Source of the DNA: Verticillium longisporum
Taxonomy: Eukaryota > Ascomycota > Sordariomycetes > Glomerellales > Plectosphaerellaceae
Assembly (NCBI GenBank): GCA_019188255.1
Contig: JAETXT010000007.1
Coordinates: forward strand, 4,960,001-5,024,000
Direction of reading: 5' to 3'
DNA length: 64,000 nt
The translations under genes were made by a program, and so were the position numbers. Below the pieces are notes generated by a model. That model was given only the letters and a program-made list of their open reading frames with translations. It was not told where the DNA came from and did not search any database. This document shows positions 34,468 through 46,585 of this stretch, piece by piece (within the stretch, counting starts at the first letter, position 1; each line of letters starts with the position of its first letter).

Positions 34468-36438
34468 TCAGGAGGGCGTCAACATGACGACGATCCAGTC
34501 GACCACGCCTGCCCCATCTTTCAGGGGGGTCCAGTAACTCATCACGCCATCTGCCTTGGGCGTCTCAACTCCCACAAAGCTCGCGAAGCCAGATCGGCTT
34601 CCCGGCCGGCTGTGCTTCTTCTCCCTGGGCGCCTCCCTGGTCTCATCCTTGGGGCGGCCAGTGAGCCCACCGACGAGGCTCTGTTTGCGCCGATGATTGG
34701 GGCGATGCTTCCCAATGTCAAGGACAGCTTGCCTGCCGTCCCTCAGCACGCGCTCGCGAACAGTGTTGCGGAAACTCTTCGTAACGGATGGCGACTGTGC
34801 GTGCTCTGCTAGCACGGTAAAAATGTCCTGCCGGGTGACGGCTTGTACAGTTTGGTCGATGCCTAAAATTGCCAGGGCATCCTGTGAGGCAAACGCAATG
34901 TCAAGTCGCCATGACTTCTCTTTATCAGAACCGGGCGACGGGGCTCGGGAAGACCGCGCATGCTGCAAAACGATGTAGCGCGAATAGAGATCCTCTGAAG
35001 TCGGCAACACAGTCAGATTTAACGTGCTCGCTGACGAAAGCGTAGGTGAGTCCGGGGCTTGCTTGTATACATGAGATGTGGGGGCCTTCTTGAATTGTTT
35101 GAAGAAGCCCTTCGTCGCATTGCTTCCGCTGCGTTGACGCACGCTCGATCGCCTGTCTGCTTTGCAGTCCCGGGTACTGAGTCGACGTCCGAGGGAAGGA
35201 TCCTGCATGAGCCTGCTGTCCTCCACTTGATCCAGATCCGCAGGGTCGTGGCTTAAAACGCGAACAATGTCGTCTTGGCTGCCGATTGTCTCAGACACGT
35301 TGATGTGCCCGCCGAGGTAATGCCGCACCGTCCCGTCCGTGGTAGTCAGGGGAAGCAGATACAGAAGGTTCCAAAAAGGCCAGCTGTCTCGTCTGTAGTT
35401 GAGCATGAGCTCGCAAAATGCTTGTCCCCGAGAAACAGCCTCACGCATCCGTCTCAGGGCAGTCTTATCAGTATGCGAACCATGGAGTAAGTCGTAGCGC
35501 CGCCCGACTGCCTCTTGTCTTCCGTAGCCCGTGACCGCGAGGAAGCCGTCGGAGGCTGAGATGATAGAGCTGTCCGCAGCCTGTGCACTCATGAGACAGA
35601 ACGCGTCGCCGAGGCCGGGGTATCCATTTGGGCGTGGTCCTTCCTCGCAGGTGAAAGCCGAGCCTGCGCAGGAGACCAGCTGGTGCCTGACAAAAGATGG
35701 GTATAGGTCTTTCCAGACCCTGCGCTCCACACAGAACTTGGACTCGGCGAAGATGCTCTCGAGCCCAGGCAAAACAGCCGTGTTGAGATGCTTCATGTCG
35801 CTGTTGAGAGACTTGGCAACAGGAAATGGCAAGTTGGTTGGTGAGGGCACAGTCGCCACCTCTGCGATGAAGTGTTCAAGGGAGCTTGCGTAAGATTGCA
35901 GACGCATGAGAAACTCGACATCCGTCTCACATCCACGACTTTGAGCGAATCGCAAAAGTCGCCGGCAAATGCGGGGATTGGCGAGAGCTGATTGAAAAGT
36001 GTCATTGCTCCAAAAGTCGGGAATCGGGAGAGGTTGCTCAGATGTTCCGGCGGTGGTGAGGAGCGTGGGAGTGCCGGCGGCGGGCTTGCTCGGTTCGTTT
36101 TTGATCGCCACGCCGTCGATGCTACCCCAGACTACACGACCGAACGTGGGCGACCTGGGTGAGCCATCCGAGTTGTAGTCTGTGTAACGCCGGAGAGCGT
36201 CCTCGTTGGTGTGTAGTGAAAGGCCCGAGTTGCTTCTCAGCCGCATGGCGAGCTCATTCGGGCGCCCACTTCCACTTCGCGGGGTCGGCGGGGGGGAGAC
36301 GACCATAGGTCGCGGGCGTGCGTGGCTGGCTTTCATGGTGTCAATGAAAAGCCCGGGCGGTGCCCGAGAACCGCCAGGGCCGAGTTGAGGGGATGATCTC
36401 TCCCGTGGAGGTGTGGGAGGGTCATAATGAGAGCCCAT
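34468..36438 (-). CDS. RGS-LOV (PAS) protein with a cysteine-less LOV domain
   Basis: Single-exon protein of 656 residues. Residues 1-140 are disordered and Pro/Ser-rich. About 145-258 resemble an RGS domain (WSNDTFQSAL... to WKDLYPSFV), the fold that speeds GTP hydrolysis on G-alpha subunits. About 275-382 are a PAS domain of LOV type: the FLAVTGYGRQEAVGRR stretch and NYRRDSWPFWNLLYLLPL match LOV strands and flavin-contacting asparagines (347, 357). The photoreactive loop, normally GxNCRFLQG, reads GRRYDLLHG (312-320), so cysteine is replaced by Tyr315, and the late Gln is His378. Known as a fungal RGS-LOV architecture. The tail (about 415-656) is basic and Ser-rich. Start at 36438 (AAACATGGG context) is preferred over an ATG at 36507, whose extra residues look like translated AT-rich leader. 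Confidence 0.85.
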   Translation of the reverse strand: MGSHYDPPTPPRERSSPQLGPGGSRAPPGLFIDTMKASHARPRPMVVSPPPTPRSGSGRPNELAMRLRSNSGLSLHTNEDALRRYTDYNSDGSPRSPTFGRVVWGSIDGVAIKNEPSKPAAGTPTLLTTAGTSEQPLPIPDFWSNDTFQSALANPRICRRLLRFAQSRGCETDVEFLMRLQSYASSLEHFIAEVATVPSPTNLPFPVAKSLNSDMKHLNTAVLPGLESIFAESKFCVERRVWKDLYPSFVRHQLVSCAGSAFTCEEGPRPNGYPGLGDAFCLMSAQAADSSIISASDGFLAVTGYGRQEAVGRRYDLLHGSHTDKTALRRMREAVSRGQAFCELMLNYRRDSWPFWNLLYLLPLTTTDGTVRHYLGGHINVSETIGSQDDIVRVLSHDPADLDQVEDSRLMQDPSLGRRLSTRDCKADRRSSVRQRSGSNATKGFFKQFKKAPTSHVYKQAPDSPTLSSASTLNLTVLPTSEDLYSRYIVLQHARSSRAPSPGSDKEKSWRLDIAFASQDALAILGIDQTVQAVTRQDIFTVLAEHAQSPSVTKSFRNTVRERVLRDGRQAVLDIGKHRPNHRRKQSLVGGLTGRPKDETREAPREKKHSRPGSRSGFASFVGVETPKADGVMSYWTPLKDGAGVVDWIVVMLTPS

Positions 36439-39400
36439 GTTTGGGTCTCGAGGGAAAATAAAAAGAATAAATGCGAAGTAGATGAAAAGAGCGTGGTGAC
36501 GAAACAAAAAAAAGGCGAAGGAGCGGTATGATCAGCAAAGTCGTGCTGACATTGAGGTTTGCTGAAGTCCTACGGGGTTCGAGTGTATTCGGACGTTACC
36601 GAGAAGCGTCCATACTGTTTCCGTGTCGCCGGATCGATCGAGACAAATGAAAAAGCAGGTCGGTGGGAAGGGTGCACGGCATTGAGAGTGAGCACTTCGA
36701 TGAGGATGAGGGGCGGGCTCGTCCATGTTATGTAACGTAGCTGGCCAACGCGAAGAGGAGGGGTCACGACTCGTGCCATGCTCGATTGGAGAGTGTAGCC
36801 CGTGTCGAGCATGGGCGAGGACTGACCTGTCGAGAACATGTCAACGGGCCGCGACGAACGTGGAGCTACTAGCACGGCGCTATCGGGTCGTCAGGTGGTG
36901 GAGTGGATCGTTCTGAGGGTCGGTGCGACAGTTGCCTGCGTCGTTAGTCCAGGGGTAACCCAAACACGGGGGCTGTCATTACAGGCTGGGTGTTTGGGAG
37001 GAGCGGAGCGGTGTACGACCAGGCGGCTTACGAACGTAGGTTGTCACAGGACGCTCAGCCGGCTGAAGGAGAAAAAGGACTCGAGCCGCTCGTAGGCTCG
37101 AGCCACTCTGCGTAGGCTCGGCCTTTGTCGTGCTGCAGTGGCCACTGGCGCGACGCCGGGCTTTCAGCGATGCCTTCACACTTGTCGTGTTATTGGTGCC
37201 AGCAGCACAGATGCTGTCGTGTGCGTTGCTCCGTTGACCGCTGAATCGAACGCAAGCCACGGACTGTTGGTCGATCGTCCAGGTGGCGGTTGTCCCTTCT
37301 GGATCCATGATTCGCACTTGCTTATGGACGTCGGTCTCGCGCGTTGGTCGTCGAACGACTCCATGTCTCAGCCCCTGCCATCCCTAAGACCCAGGCTTGC
37401 CAGGCAAGACTCCGCTAGGCCATGCCAGAATCGCGAGACTTCATTGTCTGGGGGTGGTGAGTGATGAGCGGTGGGAATGGCGCAGAGAGAACCGAGCACC
37501 GATCGATGGACAAATGGGCAAAGACCGATTGAGACGCATCAGGCAGGGGTTGCCTTGGTAGACCTTGGGGCTGATCGACAGCAGAGGACTCTGGCGATCT
37601 CCCGCCACGGTATGCTAGTTGAGATAGCGCTGCGCACAGGTCGTTCGGGTACAGGCTTGGCGTGAAGCCGACGCTAAACACAAGAGAGAGAGAATAGAGA
37701 TATGACTAGATCGAGAGCAGTGACTGGCTCGCAACGGAACGCTGGCGTCTGACTTCCTCAACGTAGGTACACGTGGTCTGGTCTGGGGGAGGCAGACTGG
37801 CGCGCATTGCAATGCAGCGATTTGCCTGCCAACACAGGGAGACCATCATGACATGGCACGCCGCTAGAAAGTCAAGTTGTCGAGAGATTGCATTCGATGG
37901 AACACGGCCGGGGGTTCGGGTGGTTCGGATACTGATGCATTGGATGAACTGGTCGTATCTGAGACGGTGATGTCGCAATGAATTCATGCCGCAGAAAGAA
38001 GGGGAGGACCACAATGATCCCCTCCTTCCACGGAGCACGGGACTTCTCGTGCCAGTGGGGAGGCCAGTGGGGAGGCCAGAAGCCTCTCTTGCCTCTCAAC
38101 CTCTGAAGACCTCAGCGGCGAAACCTCGGTTGACTTGCCTCATCATCGGTCAAAGCCGGACCCCACTCTGCCAAACGATCCTTCCTCGAGCCTTGTGTGT
38201 GTGTCTTACCTAGGTAAGCTTTCTTCTGCCTGTTCCAGATTCTTGACACACATGCGCACACGCGTGCAAACCAAACGAAGTTGCTCGTCTCTGCTCAGCC
38301 TTGTCATACGGCCACAACGATGATGTGAAGCCCTCATCTCGACGCGCACCATTGAAGCCAAACATTGGATGCCCGTATTCCCCCATCGAACGAAGGCGCC
38401 GCTTCATATCATGACCGATCGTCCTCTTTTCGATATGGCCCAATCAATCAGCTGTCCAATAGTCTTTGAGAGGTCCTGTATCGCTTCGTGAGGGACGGCC
38501 CAGCTCAGGGGGTACGGAGGGTCTCAAGGAAAGAAGGTAACAGATTGCCAGTTTGAGGCAGCGTCCTAATCCAGTAGGACGGTGCACATGTCGTTGACTG
38601 TTTTGTGGTCAATAGTCATTCCTGGCTTGAGGCTGCAAGCCCGAGAACCAGCCTGTTGGTACGCGTCCCATGCTGTTGGTTGCTCACGCCAGGGTTAGTT
38701 GCTCTTCAGCTGAATGCCGGCTTAGTAGCCTGGGTCTTTGTTGCGCACCACCTGACCTGTCAGCATGTCCAAAGCAGAGCCAGAGCAGGGCGACGGATCG
38801 TCGATGGAACGTGTCATTCTGTTTGGACGTTGTACGATTGCGTAGCGGCGGCAAGGCAGCATGGTTCAAAGGTGGCTACATTGTTGAAAGGCTGGGAGAC
38901 CACGGGCCCTTGCGCTCTGTGGCTGGTACTGACAGCCCGGACAAGTCTTGCCGACCGCCTTGTGACTTGATCGTGGCCATCACGAGACGACATGAAGCCA
39001 GGGGGTCGGATCACATGAGCATCTTGACCGCTCTCGAAAGCCGGATGGAAAAAGAACATGGAAGGTCCGAAAGTCGCTCAGGGTGACATCACGGAATTTC
39101 TTGGGTGTCACCGACGGTGTGCCAACCGTAGGGAGGCCCGGAGGAGGCTCTCGTTTTGGGCTTTCGTGATCCACTCGACAGGACCGAGCCGACAGTTGCG
39201 CGGTTGTAGATCCTCTAGGAGGCGCCAAGCAGCAGGGCATCCGCTGGAGTTGCTGTCGGGACCCTTCTTCTTGTCCTTTCGCGAAGACTGGACCTGACCG
39301 ATAGGGCGAAACGAAGCGATTCGTATTCCAGGCAAATGGGGTACCGGTTGTGCAGGAACCTAGGTAGCATGGGGACAACCCCTCGTACCCGAATCCAGGT

Positions 39401-40714
39401 CTGCTTGCCTGCCCTCGCCACAGGGTATTCGCGACCAGGCAGGTCTCAGTCGATCGTACCGGGTCATCGGCCCACCAGAGGGGAAGAAGCCCTGCAGCGC
39501 CAGGTGGCAGGCAAATGCAGGGGCACATGCTTGACGCAGGGCGACTGACGCTGTAGATGGCGAAGTCGAAAATGCAAAGTGCGCATTAGGAGGATGATGA
39601 TGGGCGATCGCAGAATGCTGATGCTTGCTTTGGGTCGGAGACGACCGAAAGTCTACAGGTGCCAAAAAAAGAACGAGCCGGGCTGGGGCGCCACACCCGT
39701 GGCAAAGATTGGCGTGAGGCGCAGCAGGGAAACGCCAATGCGGACCCCTGTCGCCATGCACCTTGGGGTGGCTTGCGTGGCATTCGAATGCTGGCATTCG
39801 GGTGCCAGAGCGCCTCTCTGTCCTCAAAGGACTGCTGTTGTCGGATGCCTCCCAAATCTCTTCATCGTGCTGTCATCATCTGCATCGCTGCCAACTTTTG
39901 CGGAGACTGATCGTCCCGGCAGTTTGGATGGCCGCCTCCACGGTTCCACGGTGCGTCCGGATGGTCATGATCCCTGGATAGCTGAGTGAGGGTGTCGTTT
40001 TATGCCGTCGGTACACGTGTCTAGCTGTTGATGGCTTTCTGGGTTGCCGGCATGGTTGTCTTTAGTCTGCCTATACGAATCCAGGGCCAAGGACGTTTCT
40101 GCCTTGAGCCATATCACATGATACGGAAACTTGAGTTCAATGCGGTTGCGATATTCCATGTCTGATGTTTTACTACCTTGTTTGAGCTTACCTCTCTCAG
40201 GCACACGACCTTTGATCACTAAGCTACCAGGCACCTAGCTGGGTACTGTAGCGGAATGCAGGTTCATGTGTTGACTGATCTTGACGTTGAGACTGCGAGC
40301 TTCTCGCGACACCCGAAAGCGAGAAGCTGCCCGTAAATCGTATAGACAGACCATAGCATTCACTGTCACAGATTAAACCATCTCGCATCTGATGCGACTG
40401 CGACGCTTGCTCGGTTTCGCACTTTCGCACACAATGTCAACTGTGCATCGTGCTCGCATCGGGAAAAACCCACACGTGATTGAACCTGAAGGCTGCCAGC
40501 TGTCTGCCACTCGTTCCCAGGTCTCCCGAGGCTTCCCCCTAAGCGCCAGCCTGGCGACGTCATCCGACAACATGCTCTTTCACGAGCTTCCCCTCGAGCT
40601 TCCGACCTTCCCCATCCCAGGCCATTGATGTAGGAACACGCATCGATACCATCAAAGCCCGACCTCACAACGCCCCCGAGGCTTCCTGGTACACACCGTG
40701 GTGCTGCCGTCATC
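36439..40714. other. 4.3-kb intergenic region, no gene recognised
   Basis: Divergent interval between the RGS-LOV and SIP3-like genes; promoters at both ends. Many short frames (up to about 180 codons, overlapping on both strands) but none with family features or consistent codon use. It contains a 9-bp inverted repeat (36959-36967 with 36990-36998), a perfect 14-bp palindrome CTTACCTAGGTAAG (38205-38218) and other CCTAGG-type motifs. Confidence 0.5.
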
Positions 40715-40786
40715 ATGTCCGAGCCAGCACCAGCACCAGCAGCTGCTGCGGTGCCGTCGAAACCACCAACGACGACAACGAGCTCC

Positions 40787-40824
<38 letters not shown>

Positions 40825-43800
40825 CAGTCCAGCAATCCCCGTCGGCCTCAACGAAGCTGGACTCGACTCCCCCACATTTCGCGCCACGGCCGCCCACTTC
40901 TCCGACCAGGTGGAGGCCATTGAACGATGGCTCGACGACTACACAAAAGCGACCTCCAAGGTGACACGCGAGATCCTCGCCCTCGAAGACAACATCAACC
41001 TCTGCCTCGCCAAGAGCTTCCCGCCCGCCGCCGCCGTCGACGGCGTCATCGACAATGACTACACCCTGCTCGCCCTGCGACGATCGAGCGATGGCATCCG
41101 CGCTTGGTGGTCCCAGGTCATCTCGACCATGCGCAGGATGGACGGCATCAACGTCGACCCCATCCGCGCCTTCCTGACAGGCGAGCTGCGGTCCTTCAAG
41201 GAGACGCGCAGGGCCCTCGACAGCGCCCAGCGCCAGTTTGACCAGATGCTCGCCCGCTACGTCGCCCAGCCCAAGACCAAGGAGCCCTCGTCGCTGCGCG
41301 AGGACGCCTTTGCCGTGTACGAGGCCCGCAAGATCTACCTCGCCGCCTCGATGGACTTTTGCCAGATGGCGCCCCACCTGCGCTTCTCCCTCGACAAGCT
41401 GCTCGTGCGCGTGAGCTCCGACATGTGGAAGGAGCTGAAGCGCGCCCACGAGTCGGTCATTGACATGATGAAGTGGGGCACCGAGATGGACCGCATCCGC
41501 GGCTGGTCCAAGGAGATGGACGCCACCGAGTCCGTCTTCCGCCGCGAGCTCATGAGGGTCCGCAGGGAGATCAGCCACGGCGCCAAGGAGGCCACCAAGC
41601 CGTCGCGGGAGCTCGAGGATTACAGCGCCTCGACCGTGCCCTACCTCGGCAGCCGCGGGCCCGTCAACGTGCAGACCCAGGACCAGGCCGCCGTCATCTC
41701 CGAGAAGCAGGGCTGGCTCTTCCTGCGCAGCGTCTACGGAAAACCTGCGCGAACCAACTGGGTGCGCCGGTGGTACTACTGCCGCGATGGCATTTTTGGC
41801 TGGCTCATCCAGGGCCCCCAAGGTGTTCTCCAGGGCGACGAGATTGGCGTCCTCCTGTGCAGCGCCAAGCCGGCCGTGGCTGAGGACCGCCGCTTCTGCT
41901 TCGAGATCAAGACGAAGAGCCAGACCATGGTCCTGCAGGCCGAGACGCAGGGCGAGCTCACCGAGTGGCTCGAGGTGTTCGAGGTCGCCAAGAGGAAGGC
42001 CTTTGACGCCAGCATGGGCCGGGACAGCACGCCTCTTCCCTCTGGCATTGACCCGGCCTTTCACATCACGCCGCCTCCCGTTCCCGAATTTTCGGCCAAG
42101 TCCCTCGATGCCCAGCTCGCCGGCGACGAACTGCCCGCTGCCCTCGACAGGGCAGGCACTCTACCCGTGCCTGGGCCGGACGGAAACCTGACGAGCCGCG
42201 CCAGCTTTGACGTCAACGCCGCTGGTGGGTCTCGCCGCTCCATCACGGCGCTGGGGCGCGATCTGGGTCGCGAGATGATGATCCGTGAAGAGGGCGAGTC
42301 GAGCCGGGAACATGCGGCAAGGCTTATCCAGAAGCTTGATCTCCACCGCAGAGGCACCTTTGGCGGCGAGCTCGACACGCGTGGGCACGGAGCTGGCGCG
42401 CAGGGCGGCGGCGGCGGCATCGCGAGCCTCATTTCTGCCAGCCACGGCTTGCTGCCGGGGCATCCCGCGTCCATCATGGCACCTGTTTCCGGAAAACCTG
42501 CACAGAGCCCTGCGTTCGCCCCTCGGGAGGTCCTTCAGGGCCACCTGGCGCCCGCTACGCTGGCCAAAGCGCCGGTGCTGACGGCTCTCAGTCGCACAGC
42601 CGTTGTCGTCACGGGCGACAAGGGCCTGGCGCTGGATGCAGCCAGTCATCTGCCGGCGGCCGTCATGGCGAACTACTGGGGCAGCAATCCATGGGGTACG
42701 GTCTACGGCACTGGCCACGGCAGCCCCAGGACGCCTGGGCAGATCGACGAGAACCCATTCGGCCTGGTTGTCACCGAAGTCGGCAAGGCTGGTGAGGAAA
42801 AGCCAGCGCCGCCGGTCAGCGCACATCGGAAGACTGTCAGCGTCGACACGACGAGGGACGCGCAGAAGACAGCCCAGCCTAGACAGCAGGTCGAGACGTT
42901 CCCACCAGGGTACCCGCAGGATCTGCGTGCACAGCATCCCCAGTTTCGACTCCTCTTCCCCGCCGTGCCGCTCGACGAAAAGCTCGTCCTCGTCTTCAGC
43001 GCTGCGTGGACCAGCTCGACGGGCAAGGAAGACACGGCGCCGCAGGGCGAGGGCATCGCAGGCAACGGACGCATCTTCGTCACATCGGACAACTTGTACT
43101 TTTACGGCGAGCAGCTCGGTCTCGTCATTGCGTACACCATGAGCCTCGACATCATCACAGAAGTGACGGCGGCGCCAGGAAAGGAGTGCGACTACATTTA
43201 CCTTCATCTCGGAGAGGAGTCAAACGACACTGGCTATTCACGAATCACGATCAAGATTTTCTTGGAGAACGTCGTCTTGCTCCACGCACGTCTTAACCTC
43301 CTGGTGGACGACCTCCAAGCCGAAGAGCCCATGGCGCTCCAAGAGCTTGTCACGGCGCTCATCGGACTCGAGCACGAGAACACCCAACGGCGTCCCAGCG
43401 TCGACAGCTGGGAGGAGATCTCGTCCAGCACACCGTACGACGACGGCACGACGACGGGGCGCCCCGCGCGGCGCGGCGGCCACGCCCCGGTGCCACGGCT
43501 CCACCTCAGCCACTCGCACCTGCGGCCGGCTCCCAAGTTCCAGATCCCGATGCACCCGGTCGTGTTCGAGCCGGACGACATGCAGCACAAGGTGGCGGAG
43601 CGGCACTTTGAGCTCAGCGCCAAGGCGTGCTTCCACGTGCTCTTTGGCGACAAGAGCTTCGTGTTCCCCAAGCTCTACTTTGAGCGGCGGGCGCAGCGGA
43701 TCGCGCAGGGCCCGTGGACGCTGGGCGACCAGGGGCGGCTGCGGCGCGAGTTCAAGTTCAAGGTCGACTACGCCGACATGCTGGGACGGTCGAGGTCGGC

Positions 43801-45157
43801 CGACGTGGTCGACCATCAGGTCATTGACGTGTTCCAGGACCATGTCACGTACGTCGTCACGCACGTCAAGACGGCGTGGCACCTGCCGCACTCGCAGCAC
43901 CCCAAGCTCGTCGTCAAGATTGTCATCACGCACGTGGCCAAGTCCAAGTGCAAGCTCGCGATTTACACGCGCGTCGACTGGTCCAAGACGCCGGCGTTCT
44001 CGAAGCGGCTCGTCGAGCGGCAGGCGCTCGACGACGCGGGCGGCGACGCCGAGGACCTCGCCGAGGTGGCGACGGACCAGGTGCGCAAGCTGGGGTCGCA
44101 CAGCCGCACGAAGCGGGCGATCCAGGTGTACGGCAACATTGGGCAGCAGACGCAGGTCGTCGTCTTCTCGCCGGCCGAGAAGGACGCGGCGGCGGGCGGC
44201 GGCGGGCGCAGGCAGGTCATCAAGCAGCGCACGCTGACGGCCATGCTGCTCGAGACGGTGCGGTCGTTTGGCGAGAGCGCCGTGACGTCGGTCATCATGT
44301 GGGCCATTGCCGGCGTGCGCACGGTCTTCAGCGTCGTCACGGCGCACCGGCTGCTGCTGCTGCTGCTGGGCCTCAGCGCGCTGACCAACGTCTTCTGGGC
44401 GTCCAAGGAGAACTCGGGCTGGTGGTCGGAGCGCCGGGCGGTGCGGTTCATGAAGAATGTGGGCGTTGGGCCCAATGTCGTCATGAGCAAGGCCATTTAC
44501 ATGGCCGACCTCGGCGAGGCGTCGGGGGCTGCACGGAACAGCAGCTGGCCGGAGGACAGTGCTTGGTATGTTTCGCCTTTTTTTTCTTTTTTCTTTTTTC
44601 GAGGAGGAGGAGGAGGAGGAGGCTTTCCATCTTTTCATGCTCTTCCAGTACTTTTGGCTGTAACCTTGGCTCTCCTGCTAACGAACGGCAGCTTCTCGGC
44701 GTTCCAGCGCGTGACCAACTCGACGGACCTCGACGCGCCGTTCGAGGGCGCCGGGTCGACGCTGACGTCAGCATCGAGCCGGGCGACGGCGCGGCGCATC
44801 CGGCGCACGCGGCAGCGGCTGGGGTCGTACCGGCACGACCTGCTCGTGGCGATGCGCGTCGTCACCAGCATCGAGCGCGAGATGGTGCAGTCCGAGTGGG
44901 AGAACTGGCTGGCGGACGAGACGACGCGGTGCGACCAGCTGCGGACGGTGCTCGCCGAGGAGGCCAAGACGAAGCGTGCAGGCGAGACGAAGCGTGCGGG
45001 CGAGACGAAGCGTGCGGGCGAGCAAAAGGTGCTGCCGCCGGCGGACGGCGAGGCGCGCAAGGCCACGCTGCGCGCGTGGCACGATGCGTACTGCGGCAGC
45101 TGCCGGCTCGAGCAGAGGGCGCTCACGGAGCGGCGTGATCCTGTGACGGGGCTGTAG
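40715..45157 (+). CDS. SIP3: SIP3/LAM-type sterol-transfer protein (BAR-PH-GRAM-VASt-TM)
   Basis: Ortholog of the yeast Lam1/Lam3 (Ysp1/Sip3) proteins, ER-anchored at plasma-membrane contacts and moving sterol through the StART-like VASt domain. Exons 40715..44565 and 44692..45157 give 1438 residues. Order: Ala/Pro N-terminus with an 11-Gln tract from CAG repeats (about 25-36), BAR-like helical domain (about 48-308), PH domain (about 328-427, EKQGWLFLRS... WVRRWYYC), a disordered linker, GRAM/PH-like domain (about 741-868), VASt domain (about 960-1105, starting FELSAKACFHVLFG) and a hydrophobic anchor (about 1210-1229). The C-terminal tail carries tandem KRAGET repeats. The intron 44566..44691 is 126 nt, a multiple of three and free of stops, but has GTATGT, CTAAC and CAG signals, so the unspliced frame also reads through. 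Older annotations call Sip3 a transcription factor. Confidence 0.92.
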
Positions 45158-45610
45158 CGGGCGTGCCTGGTGGTTATGGTAACTGGTGTTGCATGTCGTA
45201 GGGTACCCTAGGTAGTGATTGGGTGGCCGTGGTATGACGATCCCCAGAGCATAAGCAGCAAGCGTATAGTCCACTAAGCACTGGTTTTCCTGCTGTTCCT
45301 TTTCCTTTTCCGACTCGTCCCCTGTGCAAAGCGACATCATAGGCGTGATGATGGTGGCCGAGACAATCAGGCAGCCAGGGGGGGTGGTTTCACTGCAATT
45401 CGTGGCGATCTCGCCGGGGGTAGATGGGCTTGGCTTGGCGGACGGTGGGGGGCTTGTTCTTGTGGATGAAAACCGGTATTCGTCGCGTGTTTGCTGTCAG
45501 ATTTCCTGTCGAGGATGATTCTTGGGATTGAAGTGTGGGGGAAAGAGTTGAGAAACAGCATCGCGTGCTCGCGAGACCTGGCTTCAGGGCCGCGTGCCTG
45601 GAGACTCTGT

Positions 45611-45691
45611 CTACAGCGTCTTCTACACGTCTTCTACAGCGTCTTCTACACGTCTTCTACAGCGTCTTCTACACGTCTTCTACAGCGTCTT
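45611..45691. repeat. 23-bp minisatellite, 3.5 copies
   Basis: Perfect head-to-tail copies of a 23-bp unit (CTACAGCGTCTTCTACACGTCTT) at 45611, 45634 and 45657 with a half copy at 45680. The unit itself is an imperfect duplication of CTACA(G)CGTCTT. Confidence 0.93.
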
Positions 45692-46287
45692 CCTACCGAC
45701 CTAGGTAAGGTAGGTAGGTACCGTAGGGCCAGAGACCCCGCAGTCTGGCCAGCGGTGACGTCGAACCTTCCAGGGTCTCACGCCCCGCCCAGAGTGTCAC
45801 GCTGTCGGCAGTGGCATGGGCCGTCGCTTGCTTCGTGACGTCAAAGGTGCGCTGCTGGCGTCTCTGGGTTTCGGGCTCTGGGAGTGAAAGCTCCGCCGTC
45901 TCCGGCATGTACATCTTTGTACCTGCTACCTACTTACATGTAGTGCCTGGGTAGGTAGGCAGGGAAGGCAGCTCTGGTGACAGCGGCAGCCGTGGAGAAG
46001 GAAAGGGCACGACGACCTGCCTTCGTAAGGCTCCTTCCTGCTCTCTCCCCCCGCCATACTACGTCAAGTCGCCCTACGCCTCCATCCGTCCTTCCCGATT
46101 GTCACGAACGCCATCACCAGTATTTCTATCCCTCTTGCCATTGCTCCGCCGTTCCGCCTGTCCCGGGCATCATCGTCCTCATCATCCTTTCATCGTCCTC
46201 TCGTCCTCTCGTCCTCTCGTCCTGCTTTTGCGTTTTGCGATCCCCAATCTCGACCACGACACCCGCAGACGAGCCATACGACGAACC

Positions 46288-46335
46288 CGAAAGATACGAC
46301 GAAAAATACGACGAAAGACACGACGAAAGATACGA
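46288..46335. repeat. 12-bp minisatellite, four copies
   Basis: Four head-to-tail copies of CGAAAGATACGA with single-base variants in copies two and three, in the presumed leader of the DUF3074 gene. Confidence 0.88.
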
Positions 46336-46585
46336 CGCAGAAGCACCCGACAACATCGTGTTCGGCTGCCCTCCCATTCCTCCCATCACCCCACCACGCC
46401 GACAGCACATTGGCATTCATGCGCTCGGACAATCCGGCGCCCACTCACGACAACGGCAGCCACGAGGCGTCCCGACCCTGCGAGACCCGAGCCAACGTCG
46501 TTGACAACGCCTAACCACTTTTCCACGACACCACATCCACGACACCACAACCACAGCACAGCGTCCGTGGCAGAACACCCGCATC

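Larger units (their letters stand above)
45158..46585. other. Intergenic/leader region with two minisatellites
   Basis: The 1.4 kb between the SIP3-like gene and the DUF3074 gene. Its second half (from about 46020) is C/T-rich and probably the 5' leader of the DUF3074 gene. Overlapping frames of 175 and 167 codons run through it, one of them ending past the DUF3074 start codon; they look like translated leader rather than genes. Repeats at 45611-45691 and 46288-46335 and several TAGGTA motifs (45700-45722, 45948-45958) are present. Confidence 0.5.

Noticed and set aside
36439..40714. Search for a hidden gene in the 4.3-kb interval
   Set aside because: Several frames of 100-180 codons overlap on both strands, but none has domain features or plausible splice connections.
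40652..42064. 470-codon minus-strand frame opposite the SIP3-like gene
   Set aside because: Antisense shadow of a GC-rich coding region; the plus strand has clear BAR and PH domains.
43238..44638. 466-codon minus-strand frame opposite the SIP3-like gene
   Set aside because: Same reason; Arg/Leu-rich antisense of the VASt region.
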